Below are positions 26,520 through 35,534 of a DNA stretch of 64,000 bases, in pieces. The notes under the pieces were generated by a model that was given only the letters and a program-made list of their open reading frames with translations, was not told where the DNA came from and searched no databases. The stretch covers positions 224,443 through 288,442 of the forward strand of contig NZ_FRCR01000001.1 of the NCBI RefSeq assembly GCF_900142995.1, written 5' to 3'. Origin of the DNA: Caldanaerovirga acetigignens. GTDB taxonomy: Bacteria; Bacillota; Thermosediminibacteria; Thermosediminibacterales; Thermosediminibacteraceae. Made by a program: the position numbers and the translations under genes. Position 1 is the stretch's first letter. Each line of letters starts with the position of its first letter.

Positions 26520-28546
26520 AGTCTTATGATATAGCTGTTGCTATTTTGGCCGTAGTTGTAGTTGTTATGATGGTCATACCACTTCCCTCGAGTTTACTCG
26601 ATATTTTACTTTCTTTTAACATAACCTTTTCACTCGTAATTCTCTTGGTGGCCATGAATGTTGAAAAGCCCCTCAATTTTTCGACGTTCCCAACGCTATT
26701 GCTGATCGCGACGCTTTTCCGGTTAGCCCTTAACGTATCTTCGACCAGGTTGATTCTCTTAAATGGGTATGCAGGGAGGGTCATAGAGTCATTCGGAAAT
26801 TTTGTAATTAGGGGAAACATCTTGGTAGGTTTTATCATTTTCCTAATAATTGTTGTAATTCAGTTCATAGTGATTACGCGAGGTGCTGAAAGAGTCGCGG
26901 AAGTGGCCGCAAGGTTTACACTCGATGCGATGCCCGGAAAGCAGATGAGTATTGATGCTGACCTTAATTCAGGTTTGATAACAGAAATGGAAGCTAGAGA
27001 ACGAAGAATAAGTATTCAGAAAGAAGCTGATTTTTACGGTGCCATGGACGGTGCCAGCAAGTTTGTCAAAGGTGATGCAATAGCGGGCATCATAATTACC
27101 ATTATAAACATCATCGGTGGTTTGATAACAGGAATAGTATTCCAGGGGCTCGACGCCGTTACGGCACTGAACCGATATGCCCTCTTGACCGTAGGAGACG
27201 GACTAGTCAGTCAAATCCCGGCACTTCTTATATCCACTGCCACCGGCATCGTTGTTACAAAAGCGGCGAGTGAAGGCAATCTGGGTGAAGGACTTGTAAA
27301 ACAGCTTCTTTACTATCCAAGAGTCCTTTTTATGACTTCAGGTTTGCTCGCTTTTTTTGCCTTAGTGCCAGGGCTTCCTCATCTACCTTTTTTAATTCTG
27401 GCGAGCGTAATCGGTTTTATAGGCTTTTCAATGCGAAGAATTTCTGAAAAAGAGAGGATAAAAGAACAGGAAATTAAGCAAGAAAAGGAATTAGAAGAGA
27501 TGAGGAAACCCGAAAATCTGCTCTCGCTTATGCAGGTTGACCCAATAGAAGTAGAATTTGGCTACAATATAATTCCACTAGCCGATGTAAATCAAGGAGG
27601 AGACTTGCTGGATAGGATCATCATGATAAGACGCCAATGCGCGTTAGATCTAGGTATTATAGTACCTATGGTTAGGTTGAGAGACAACATTCAGTTGAAA
27701 CCCAACGAATATGTTATAAAAATCAAGGGGGTAGAAGCTGCAAGGGGTGAACTTAAGGTTGACCACTACCTGGTAATGAACCCTTCCGGGGGGATTGTAG
27801 AGGTTGAAGGCATTGAGACTCGGGAACCAGCTTTTGGTCTACCTGCTAAATGGATCACTCCTGAGAAAAAAGAAAAAGCGCAGATGCTGGGGTACACTGT
27901 GGTTGACTCCGCTTCGGTATTGGCAACCCATTTAACTGAGGTGATAAAAGGATATGCTCACGAGTTGATTGGAAGGCAGGACGTTAAAAATATTCTCGAT
28001 AACTTAAAAGAACAGTACCCCTCCCTTATAGAAGAACTGGTGCCTAAGATTTTGACTTTGGGAGAAATTCAAAAGGTGCTTTCCAATCTGTTGAGGGAAA
28101 ATATTCCGATAAGAGACATGGTCACGATACTTGAGGCCTTAGGCGACTATTCAAACCTTACGAAAGATACCGAACTTCTGACGGAATATGTAAGACAAAG
28201 ATTAAAAAGATTGATAACCTCTCGCTTTTTCCCTGACAAAAAAGCCAATGTTATAACTTTAGACAGGGACTTGGAAGAATACATATCGAATTCAATATCA
28301 CAGACTGAAAACGGAACTTACCTTTCTATCGAACCCGAAGTGGTTCAGAAAATATTAGGTTCTTTGGTTGAAAAAATAAATCAGGCGGCAAGACTAGGGA
28401 TTCAACCGGTAATTTTGACCAATCCTATTGTAAGAAGGCATTTTAGGAAAATTATTGAAAACAGCTTGCCCAATGTTCCTGTTCTGTCGTACGGGGAAAT
28501 AGACCCGAATATTGAGATAAGGTCTTTGGGGACGGTGAAGTTATAG
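26516..28546 (+). CDS. flhA: Flagellar type III export protein FlhA
   Basis: FlhA (676 residues) is the nonameric export gate. The N-terminal half contains about eight transmembrane helices and the FHIPEP signature region (FPTLLLIATLFRLALNVSSTR in part; MPGKQMSIDADLNSGLI). The C-terminal half (from about 345) is the cytoplasmic substrate-docking ring. TTG start at 26516 overlaps the flhB stop (TTGA). flhF follows immediately after its TAG. Confidence 0.97.
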   Translation: MKSYDIAVAILAVVVVVMMVIPLPSSLLDILLSFNITFSLVILLVAMNVEKPLNFSTFPTLLLIATLFRLALNVSSTRLILLNGYAGRVIESFGNFVIRGNILVGFIIFLIIVVIQFIVITRGAERVAEVAARFTLDAMPGKQMSIDADLNSGLITEMEARERRISIQKEADFYGAMDGASKFVKGDAIAGIIITIINIIGGLITGIVFQGLDAVTALNRYALLTVGDGLVSQIPALLISTATGIVVTKAASEGNLGEGLVKQLLYYPRVLFMTSGLLAFFALVPGLPHLPFLILASVIGFIGFSMRRISEKERIKEQEIKQEKELEEMRKPENLLSLMQVDPIEVEFGYNIIPLADVNQGGDLLDRIIMIRRQCALDLGIIVPMVRLRDNIQLKPNEYVIKIKGVEAARGELKVDHYLVMNPSGGIVEVEGIETREPAFGLPAKWITPEKKEKAQMLGYTVVDSASVLATHLTEVIKGYAHELIGRQDVKNILDNLKEQYPSLIEELVPKILTLGEIQKVLSNLLRENIPIRDMVTILEALGDYSNLTKDTELLTEYVRQRLKRLITSRFFPDKKANVITLDRDLEEYISNSISQTENGTYLSIEPEVVQKILGSLVEKINQAARLGIQPVILTNPIVRRHFRKIIENSLPNVPVLSYGEIDPNIEIRSLGTVKL

Positions 28547-29662
28547 ATGAGAATAAAGACTTACGTAGCGGACAATATGCAGGAGGCTCTTTATAAGATA
28601 AAAAGCGAACTTGGTAAGGATGCAATAATTTTGCAGGCCAGGCAAATTAAAAAAGGTGGTATATTTGGTTTTCTTTCAAGACCGAAGGTAGAGGTTATAG
28701 CGGCAAGTGACATTGACCAGGCGCCAAAGCCCCAATTGAAACCTATCAGTTACGAAATACCAGTTCGCGAAAATGGTCGCGAACTGGAGGACATAAAAAA
28801 CGAGATTAACGAGGTAAAGGATTTGCTTAAAAGCCTGTCTGCAAGGGAGATATACAGGAAATCATTAGGAGATTTACCGCCCCCTTTAGACGAAGTATAT
28901 AAAGAATTGTCATATGCTGAAATAGAGCAAAGCCTAATAGATAAACTGATCGATGGATTGAAATCGCAAGTTGCAGAAGATGGATTGGATAAAAGCGCGG
29001 TAATAACTTGTCTAAAAAATCAAATAGCGACGATGATTAAGGTAACCGAGCCCATAAATTTCACAGAGGATCAGCCGAGCAAAGTGGTTTTTATAGGTCC
29101 CACAGGGGTGGGCAAGACTACAACTATAGCGAAATTGGCGGCGATGTACAGTTTAAATATGGAGAAAAAAGTTGGGCTTGTGGCAGCCGATACCTATAGA
29201 GTGGGTGCTGTAGAACAACTTAGGACATATGGTGACTTGCTAGAAATTCCTGTAGAAGTTGTGTTTGAGCCTTCAGATGCCTCTAGAGTTATGAAAAAAC
29301 TTTCCGACTGCGATCTTATTTTAGTAGATACTATGGGTACAAGCCCTCGGAATAAGATGCAAATTAAGAGAATTAAAAGTCTAATCGAGATAGTAAAGCC
29401 TACAGAAATACATATGGTGATAAGTGTAACCACGAAAGCAAAGGATGTATATGAAATTCTCGAAAGTTACAAGGAACTTAATTATCAAAAGCTTGTTTTT
29501 ACTAAGCTAGATGAGACTAACAGCTACGGATTAATGTTAAACGCAATAATTTTTAGCAATTGCAGTCCCTCATACCTTACTGCGGGGCAAAACGTGCCTG
29601 ACGACATAGAAGTGGCATCCGGCTCGAAGATTGCAGACCTTATCTTAGGGGGATGCAGTTGA
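28547..29662 (+). CDS. flhF: Flagellar SRP-type GTPase FlhF
   Basis: FlhF (371 residues) sets flagellar position and number. N-terminal B domain (MRIKTYVADNMQEALYKIK), a middle N domain, and a C-terminal SRP-like G domain with G1 [15 protein letters not shown], and G4 TKLDETNSYG. The G3 motif reads DTMGTSPRN (Asp261-Asn269) where relatives normally have DTAGR, a change I would check. Its stop shares a base with the flhG start (TGATG). FlhG binding stimulates its GTPase. Confidence 0.93.
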   Translation: MRIKTYVADNMQEALYKIKSELGKDAIILQARQIKKGGIFGFLSRPKVEVIAASDIDQAPKPQLKPISYEIPVRENGRELEDIKNEINEVKDLLKSLSAREIYRKSLGDLPPPLDEVYKELSYAEIEQSLIDKLIDGLKSQVAEDGLDKSAVITCLKNQIATMIKVTEPINFTEDQPSKVVFIGPTGVGKTTTIAKLAAMYSLNMEKKVGLVAADTYRVGAVEQLRTYGDLLEIPVEVVFEPSDASRVMKKLSDCDLILVDTMGTSPRNKMQIKRIKSLIEIVKPTEIHMVISVTTKAKDVYEILESYKELNYQKLVFTKLDETNSYGLMLNAIIFSNCSPSYLTAGQNVPDDIEVASGSKIADLILGGCS

Positions 29663-30525
29663 TGAACGACCAGGCTAGTAAATTGCGAACTTTGGCAAAA
29701 AAGTCTCTGAAAGTGGCCGATTCTGTTCGAGTTATTGCGGTTACTAGCGGAAAGGGAGGGGTGGGAAAAACAAATTTTGCAGTCAACGTGTCGATAGCCT
29801 TGCAAAATATGGGAAAGAATGTTCTCCTAGTAGATGCCGATTTGGGACTGGCCAATGTAGACATTTTAGTTGGCATGGCACCGGAATTTAACCTGCTTCA
29901 CGTTTTGAATGGACATAAATCGATAAGTGACATTATATTACACGGCCCTGGGGGAATAAGCATTATACCGGGGGCGTCGGGACTTTACAGTTTGGCGAAT
30001 TTATCTGAGAGCGAAATTGGTATTTTGATAAACGCCTTCAGCAGCATCGATGTGCCTGTAGATTTTATGGTAATAGATACCGGTGCCGGGATATCGAAAA
30101 ATGTAATAAATTTCGTTAGAGCATCAGAAGAGGTAATCGTAATAACTACTCCAGAACATACCGCTTTGGCCGATGCGTATGCGGTCATAAAGCTGGTTCA
30201 TGAGGATGTCAAAAGAATCCACATTGTAGTAAACAAAGTAGATAATTACAAGGTTGCCGAAATGACCGCTCAAAAATTAATAAATGCATCGGAAAAGTTT
30301 TTGAATATTACCTTGAATTATCTTGGATTTATACTGGAGGATAAAGCTGTATTTAGAGCTAATATGGAACAGGTGCCGTTTTTTCTCAAATATCCTGACA
30401 GCCTATCGTCTAAATGCATGATCAATATAGCAAGTAAACTTCTTGTAGAAGAAACCTCCGTTAAATCGAATATTCATACTGTCGGCGGTTGGATAAAAAG
30501 ATTACTATCATTTATGATGAAGTAA
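29662..30525 (+). CDS. flhG: Flagellar MinD-like ATPase FlhG (YlxH)
   Basis: FlhG (287 residues) is a ParA/MinD-type ATPase controlling flagellar number. The N-terminal DQAxxLR activator helix that stimulates FlhF is present (NDQASKLRTLA). The deviant Walker A motif is SGKGGVGKTN, with DADLGLANVDILVG following. A C-terminal amphipathic tail (VGGWIKRLLSFMMK) probably serves membrane binding. ATG 29662 is preferred; ATG 29653 also possible. Confidence 0.95.
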   Translation: MNDQASKLRTLAKKSLKVADSVRVIAVTSGKGGVGKTNFAVNVSIALQNMGKNVLLVDADLGLANVDILVGMAPEFNLLHVLNGHKSISDIILHGPGGISIIPGASGLYSLANLSESEIGILINAFSSIDVPVDFMVIDTGAGISKNVINFVRASEEVIVITTPEHTALADAYAVIKLVHEDVKRIHIVVNKVDNYKVAEMTAQKLINASEKFLNITLNYLGFILEDKAVFRANMEQVPFFLKYPDSLSSKCMINIASKLLVEETSVKSNIHTVGGWIKRLLSFMMK

Positions 30526-30540
30526 GGACGGGGGAAGCTC

Positions 30541-31179
30541 ATGAAGAACTTGGTTTTGGAAATTGGGATGAGAGTGGAAATTGAGGTGGAAAGAGACAAA
30601 CAAAAGATATTATTACCGAGTAAAGTGGAAGATATTGAAAATGAAAGATATTTTTTGGGAATGCCTTTTTTCGAAGGTAAGATTTTTTTCCTTGAATCTG
30701 AAGAGACAGTCAAAATATATTTTGCAAAGAACAACAGTTTTTATTACATCCAAGGGAAAGTAGTGGAAAAAAAATATGCTCCCATTCCTGTCATAGGTGT
30801 GGTGTTGGATGGAAAGCCAGAAAAAAATCAGCGCAGGAACTACTTCAGGGTTCAGGTGATGAGAAGGATAAAATTAAGGCCTGCTGATTCGGATAATTGG
30901 ATGAAAGCTTTTTTAGTTGACCTAAGTGCAAGCGGCGCTTTGATTTATTTTGGCAGACAGTTAGAGAAAGGAGATTTTGTTGAATTAAAGTTGCCACTAG
31001 GTTTTAAAGAGCTAGAGTTGAAGGCAAGGGTAGTAAGGATAGAAAAGGACCAATTGAGGCGTGTCCAGCAGTATAATGTAGGAGTGCAATTTATAGATAT
31101 AAACGAACAGCAAAGGGACGAAATCATAAAGTTCGTTTTAGCAGAGCAAAGAAGACTGCGCCAGAAGGGTTGTATATAA
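30541..31179 (+). CDS. YcgR-like flagellar brake protein with PilZ domain
   Basis: A 212-residue protein: N-terminal YcgR-type domain (about 1-95) and C-terminal PilZ domain. The c-di-GMP contacts are intact: RxxxR at Arg99-Arg103 (RRNYFR) and DxSxxG at Asp127-Gly132 (DLSASG). Such proteins slow or stop the motor when c-di-GMP rises. It stands between flhG and cheA, where B. subtilis has cheB. From family knowledge the binding of c-di-GMP is very likely; the effect on this motor is inference. Confidence 0.9.
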   Translation: MKNLVLEIGMRVEIEVERDKQKILLPSKVEDIENERYFLGMPFFEGKIFFLESEETVKIYFAKNNSFYYIQGKVVEKKYAPIPVIGVVLDGKPEKNQRRNYFRVQVMRRIKLRPADSDNWMKAFLVDLSASGALIYFGRQLEKGDFVELKLPLGFKELELKARVVRIEKDQLRRVQQYNVGVQFIDINEQQRDEIIKFVLAEQRRLRQKGCI

Positions 31180-31213
31180 AAAAAGAAGTTTTCATCATAG
31201 GAGGTTAATGATA

Positions 31214-33190
31214 ATGGACAGCCGTTATTTAAATGTCTTTTTAGAGGAAGCAACGGAACACGTAGAAAACTTAAATAGCAATCTGTTAAATCTTGAAAAG
31301 AACCCTACTCAAGAAGTGGTGGAAGAGATTTTCAGGTCTGCTCATACGCTGAAGGGCATGGCTGGGACTATGGGGTTCAACAAAATATCAGAATTAACCC
31401 ACGAGATGGAAAACTTGCTGCACGAGATAAGAAACGGCAGATTTTTAGTAACGAGTTCTATTGTGGATATACTGCTAGAATGTGTAGATTTAATTCAAAA
31501 AATGATAGAAAATATTTCTTTAGAAGGAAGTGAAGGCCAGATAGAAATAACTTCTAGTATTGACAAATTAAGGAAGTTTATCGCAGGTGAAAGTGAATTG
31601 AATTTTAAAGAGCCTTCTAAAGAAGACGAAGCGACTTTCAATGAATTCGAAATTCGGATTATGGAAGAAGCTTCGAGAAAGAATTTGAAAATATGGGAGG
31701 TGCTAATAAGGTTAAGTGACGACTGTCTCTTGAAGTCAGCTAGGGCTTTTTTGGTTTTCAAGGCTCTGGAAAATTTGGGTGATATTATTAAGACTAGACC
31801 TCATGTTCAGGATATAGAAGATGAAAAATTCGAAAATGAATTTTATATATATTTGGTATCGCCGAAATCAGAAGAAGAAATTTTGGACGCCGTAAATTCC
31901 GTGTCGGAGATAAAAAGTGTCACTGTAAAAGAAATAAAAATGAATGCTGAAATGAATAAAACGGGCGAAATCGAATCATCTGGTTCAAGTCAAATTACAT
32001 TTACATCCGATAAAATCGGTGATATAACCAAAATAAAAAATACTACAAAGACGCTCAGAGTTGATATAGAGCGATTAGACAACCTGATGAATTTAGTCAG
32101 TGAGCTTATTATAATAAAAACTCGTCTGGAAGAACAGGATAGGACTCCTGAACACGTGCAAAAAAGGCGAGAGGCCCTAGAATACCTAGCAAGGATTACT
32201 TCAAGCCTCCACGATGCAGTCATGAAGGTGAGAATGATACCAATAGAGAACGTATTCAACCGATTTCCTAGGGTAGTCAGGGACCTTTCAAAAGAGTTGA
32301 AAAAGCAGGTTAATCTGATAATTGAAGGAGCCGAAACTGAACTCGACAGGACGATAATCGATGAGATTGGGGACCCCTTGGTACATCTTATAAGAAATGC
32401 GTTGGACCATGGCATTGAGACTCCAGAGGAAAGGAGAAAAAAGGGGAAGCCCCAAGAAGGTACATTGAAACTCAAGGCATATCACGATGGCAATAATGTA
32501 GTAATAGAAGTGTCCGACGATGGACGTGGCGTAGATTTAGAAAAAGTTTTAGAAAAAGCTCAAAATTTAAATTTGGTGGATAGAGTTCAAGGGAAAAAAT
32601 TGAAAGAAAATGAAATTTTAAATTTCCTTTTTGAACCTGGCTTTAGTACAAAAGAAAAAGTTACCGATATCTCTGGAAGAGGGGTAGGTTTGGACGTTGT
32701 TAAAACGAAGATCGAATCTCTGGGCGGTTCAGTGGAGGTAAAAACAAAAAAAGATGAAGGTACTACATTTTTAATAAGGCTGCCGCTGACTCTAGCTATA
32801 ATACAGGCACTAATGGTAGAATTGGGTAAGGAGAAATACGCAATTCCATTAAGCTCAATTAAGGAAATAGTAATTCTTCAAAAAGAAGAATTGAGGAAGG
32901 TTCAAAAAAGTGAAGTGATTTTGCTGAGAGGAAACGTTATTCCGATACTGAGGCTTCACCAAATACTGGATATTTCAGCCGGTGAATCCGACGAGGAAAC
33001 CCTTACGGTGGTGATAGTTAAAAAAGGCGATAAAGAAGTGGGGTTGATCGTTGATAACCTATTGGGAGAACAAGAGATAGTGATTAAATCGCTGGGGAAT
33101 TTCCTGAAAAACATAAAATTTATCGCCGGAGCTACCATTTTGGGAAATGGACAGGTTGCTCTGATCTTGGATATAAATGCATTGCTATAA
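31214..33190 (+). CDS. cheA: Chemotaxis histidine kinase CheA
   Basis: CheA (658 residues). P1 HPt domain with phospho-acceptor His44 (RSAHTLKGMAGTMGF), a P2 region (about 150-240), P3 dimerisation helices (from about 280), P4 HATPase (HLIRNALDHGIETPEERRKK; DDGRGVD; GRGVGLDVVK) and a C-terminal CheW-like P5 domain. ATG 31214 fits the aggaggtt site; ATG 31208 is too close. It phosphorylates CheY; no CheB gene is present in the window. Confidence 0.96.
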   Translation: MDSRYLNVFLEEATEHVENLNSNLLNLEKNPTQEVVEEIFRSAHTLKGMAGTMGFNKISELTHEMENLLHEIRNGRFLVTSSIVDILLECVDLIQKMIENISLEGSEGQIEITSSIDKLRKFIAGESELNFKEPSKEDEATFNEFEIRIMEEASRKNLKIWEVLIRLSDDCLLKSARAFLVFKALENLGDIIKTRPHVQDIEDEKFENEFYIYLVSPKSEEEILDAVNSVSEIKSVTVKEIKMNAEMNKTGEIESSGSSQITFTSDKIGDITKIKNTTKTLRVDIERLDNLMNLVSELIIIKTRLEEQDRTPEHVQKRREALEYLARITSSLHDAVMKVRMIPIENVFNRFPRVVRDLSKELKKQVNLIIEGAETELDRTIIDEIGDPLVHLIRNALDHGIETPEERRKKGKPQEGTLKLKAYHDGNNVVIEVSDDGRGVDLEKVLEKAQNLNLVDRVQGKKLKENEILNFLFEPGFSTKEKVTDISGRGVGLDVVKTKIESLGGSVEVKTKKDEGTTFLIRLPLTLAIIQALMVELGKEKYAIPLSSIKEIVILQKEELRKVQKSEVILLRGNVIPILRLHQILDISAGESDEETLTVVIVKKGDKEVGLIVDNLLGEQEIVIKSLGNFLKNIKFIAGATILGNGQVALILDINALL

Positions 33191-33210
33191 AAAACAAGGG
33201 GGAATTGTGG

Positions 33211-33663
33211 ATGGAAGAAATTCGCCAGTTGGTTGTATTCAAACTGGGACAGGAAGAATACGCTGTAGACATCATGCAGGTAAACACGATTGAGCGAATG
33301 ATGCCGATAACCAGAGTCCCGAAAGCACCGGATTTTGTGGAGGGAGTTATAAACCTCAGGGGCGAAATAATTCCGGTAATAGACCTGAAAAAGAAATTCG
33401 GCATTGCTACCGGTGAAGTTACGGGCGATACAAGAATCATTATAGTCATGCTGGATGATTTGACGGTAGGAATGATAGTGGATTCTGCAACCGAAGTTGT
33501 TCAATTGGCACAAGATTCCATCGAACCGCCTCCGTCGGTTGCGGGAAACATAAGTTCTGATTTTTTGGAAGGAATAGGGAAAATAGGTGAAAGGCTGCTT
33601 ATAATACTTAATCTTGAAAAAATTTTAAAGCCCGGCGAAGCAGAGATGCGGGCTGCAATGTGA
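33211..33663 (+). CDS. cheW: Chemotaxis coupling protein CheW
   Basis: CheW (150 residues) couples receptors to CheA. Family motifs: LVVFKLGQEEYAVDI, the ITRVPKAPDFVEGVINLRGE stretch (in part) and PVIDLKKKFG. ATG 33211 is chosen, eight bases after aaggggga; TTG 33205 lies too close to that site. It follows cheA by 20 bases and precedes cheC. Confidence 0.95.
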   Translation: MEEIRQLVVFKLGQEEYAVDIMQVNTIERMMPITRVPKAPDFVEGVINLRGEIIPVIDLKKKFGIATGEVTGDTRIIIVMLDDLTVGMIVDSATEVVQLAQDSIEPPPSVAGNISSDFLEGIGKIGERLLIILNLEKILKPGEAEMRAAM

Positions 33664-33673
33664 GGTTAAAAAT

Positions 33674-34312
33674 ATGTTCAAAGAGATAGAATTGGATGCT
33701 CTTAAAGAGATAGGCAACATTGGTGCAGGAAATGCTGCGACGGCTTTGTCGATGCTTTTAGCAAAAAAAGTGAAGATGAAAATTCCGGAAGTCAAAGTAT
33801 TGCCTTTTGATGAAGTTTCAAAGTTGGTTGGCGGACCAGAGAATATGGTCACGGGAATTTTCTTTAGAATTGAAGGTGGGCTTGGGTTTAATATTTTATT
33901 TATAATACAGCCCTCTGACACATTAAATCTGTTAAAAATAATGCTGGGGCAAGAAAAGCTAGAATTGGATTTGACGGTTTTAGAAGAGTCTGCATTAAAA
34001 GAGATGGGGAACATAATTGCCAGTGCTTTCGTAGCGGCACTTGCGGATTTTACGCGGCTATCTTTGCGAATATCAGTGCCATGCCTTGCCGTTGACATGG
34101 CAGGTGCTATACTCAGTGTTCCGTTGAGCCTTTATGGCTATATTGGAGATACTGCATTTTTGTTGGAAACAGAATTTGAAGAAGGTTTGAACGATATAAA
34201 GGTTCACTTTTTCCTAATACCCGATGATGACAAGACATTTAAAGTACTTTTGAACACAATTGGAGTGAGGACATCTGATGGAAATAATTCGAGTGGGGAT
34301 GGGAGAATATAA
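33674..34312 (+). CDS. cheC: CheY-P phosphatase CheC
   Basis: CheC (212 residues) contains two phosphatase half-sites: LKEIGNIGAGNAATALS near the N terminus and LKEMGNIIASAFVAALAD about 100 residues later, both keeping the Glu and Asn that act on CheY-P. It also binds CheD. The 3' end overlaps cheD by 35 bases, so the pair is coupled, as in B. subtilis. Confidence 0.95.
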   Translation: MFKEIELDALKEIGNIGAGNAATALSMLLAKKVKMKIPEVKVLPFDEVSKLVGGPENMVTGIFFRIEGGLGFNILFIIQPSDTLNLLKIMLGQEKLELDLTVLEESALKEMGNIIASAFVAALADFTRLSLRISVPCLAVDMAGAILSVPLSLYGYIGDTAFLLETEFEEGLNDIKVHFFLIPDDDKTFKVLLNTIGVRTSDGNNSSGDGRI

Positions 34313-34763
34313 GACAGCCAAAGCACCAGCAATGCTTGTGTCTTTTGGCCTAGGTTCGTGTGTAGGAGTTGCGCTATATGACGGAGTTAGGAAAATAGGT
34401 GGTTTGGCTCATATCATGCTTCCTGATAGTAGTTTGGCTGGGAAAAAAGACTTTAACCCCGGCAAGTTTGCTGATACTGCTATAGAGCATTTAGTTGCTG
34501 AGTTGAAAAATGGAGGGGCAAGCACCAAAAATCTAGTCGCAAAAATAGCAGGAGGAGCTCAGATGTTTCAGTTGAAGTCAGAAAACAGTGTAATGATGAT
34601 AGGAAAGAGAAATGTAGAGGCAGTAAGAAGGAAATTAAATCAGTTAAATATAGATTTAATTGCCGAAGATGTTGAAGGCAATTACGGAAGGACTATTGAA
34701 TTTTGCTGCGAAACGGGTAAATTGACCGTAAAAACCATAGGACACGGAATAAAAATACTTTGA
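34278..34763 (+). CDS. cheD: Chemoreceptor glutamine deamidase CheD
   Basis: CheD (161 residues) deamidates receptor glutamines and cooperates with CheC. The catalytic pair is visible: Cys28 (LGSCVGVALYD) and His45 (GLAHIMLPDS). It starts inside cheC. With CheC it provides adaptation independent of methylation; this could matter more here since cheB and cheR are not in the operon. Confidence 0.95.
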   Translation: MEIIRVGMGEYKTAKAPAMLVSFGLGSCVGVALYDGVRKIGGLAHIMLPDSSLAGKKDFNPGKFADTAIEHLVAELKNGGASTKNLVAKIAGGAQMFQLKSENSVMMIGKRNVEAVRRKLNQLNIDLIAEDVEGNYGRTIEFCCETGKLTVKTIGHGIKIL

Positions 34764-34780
34764 TGATTTGAGGTGGTCGG

Positions 34781-35521
34781 GTGCAGGAGGCAGTCAGGGC
34801 GGAGAATCTACTGCTTGAATATAGGAAAAAAGGTGATTCTACAATAAAAGAAAAGATTATAAAAATGTACATTCCTTTAGTAAAACATATAGCAGCCCGG
34901 CTGGCCATAAATTTGCCGCCATTTGTGGACTATGATGACCTCGTTAGTGCTGGAATCATAGGTCTTTTGCAGGCCATTGACAGATTCGATATAGAAAAGG
35001 GAGTAAAGTTCGAAACGTTTGCCTATAAGAGGATCAAAGGAGCAATGCTCGATGAACTTAGAAGGTTGAACTGGATACCTCAAAAGGCTTTAGAGAAAGC
35101 GAAGATTCTGCAACAGGCTTATTCAGAGTTAGAGCAAGAGTTAGAAGGAAAGGTAAGCGATGAAGACATATGCAGAAAGTTAAATATTACCATAGACGAA
35201 CTGCAACGGACTTACAGAGAATTGGCTGCAACCAGCGTGGTGTCTCTTGAAGAGGTATTGGCAGTAGTGGCAGAGGAAGATGAAAGACCGGAACATTATG
35301 TGGAGAAAGAGGAATTGAAAAAATTATTGGGGGATGCGATAGATAGACTTCCGAGCAAAGAAAAACTTGTTGTTGCTCTTTATTACTACGAGGGATTGAA
35401 TTTGAAAGAAATATCTATGGTTCTAAATATTTCGCCGGCCCGGGTCTCTCAACTACATACGAAAGCGATAATGAGACTGAGGGGAAGCCTTAGTAGAAAA
35501 AGAGCCTATTTTAGAAATTAG
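34781..35521 (+). CDS. sigD: RNA polymerase sigma factor SigD (FliA/WhiG family)
   Basis: SigD (246 residues) directs late flagellar genes. Regions: 2 (VDYDDLVSAGIIGLLQAIDRF, shown in part; FETFAYKRIKGAMLDELR), 3 (VSDEDICRKLNITIDELQ) and 4 (EKLVVALYYYEGLNLKEIS; ISPARVSQLHTKAI). GTG 34781 lies six bases after a gaggtgg site. Placement after cheD matches B. subtilis. I see no flgM in the window. Confidence 0.95.
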   Translation: MQEAVRAENLLLEYRKKGDSTIKEKIIKMYIPLVKHIAARLAINLPPFVDYDDLVSAGIIGLLQAIDRFDIEKGVKFETFAYKRIKGAMLDELRRLNWIPQKALEKAKILQQAYSELEQELEGKVSDEDICRKLNITIDELQRTYRELAATSVVSLEEVLAVVAEEDERPEHYVEKEELKKLLGDAIDRLPSKEKLVVALYYYEGLNLKEISMVLNISPARVSQLHTKAIMRLRGSLSRKRAYFRN

Positions 35522-35534
35522 GGGGTGTGAATTG

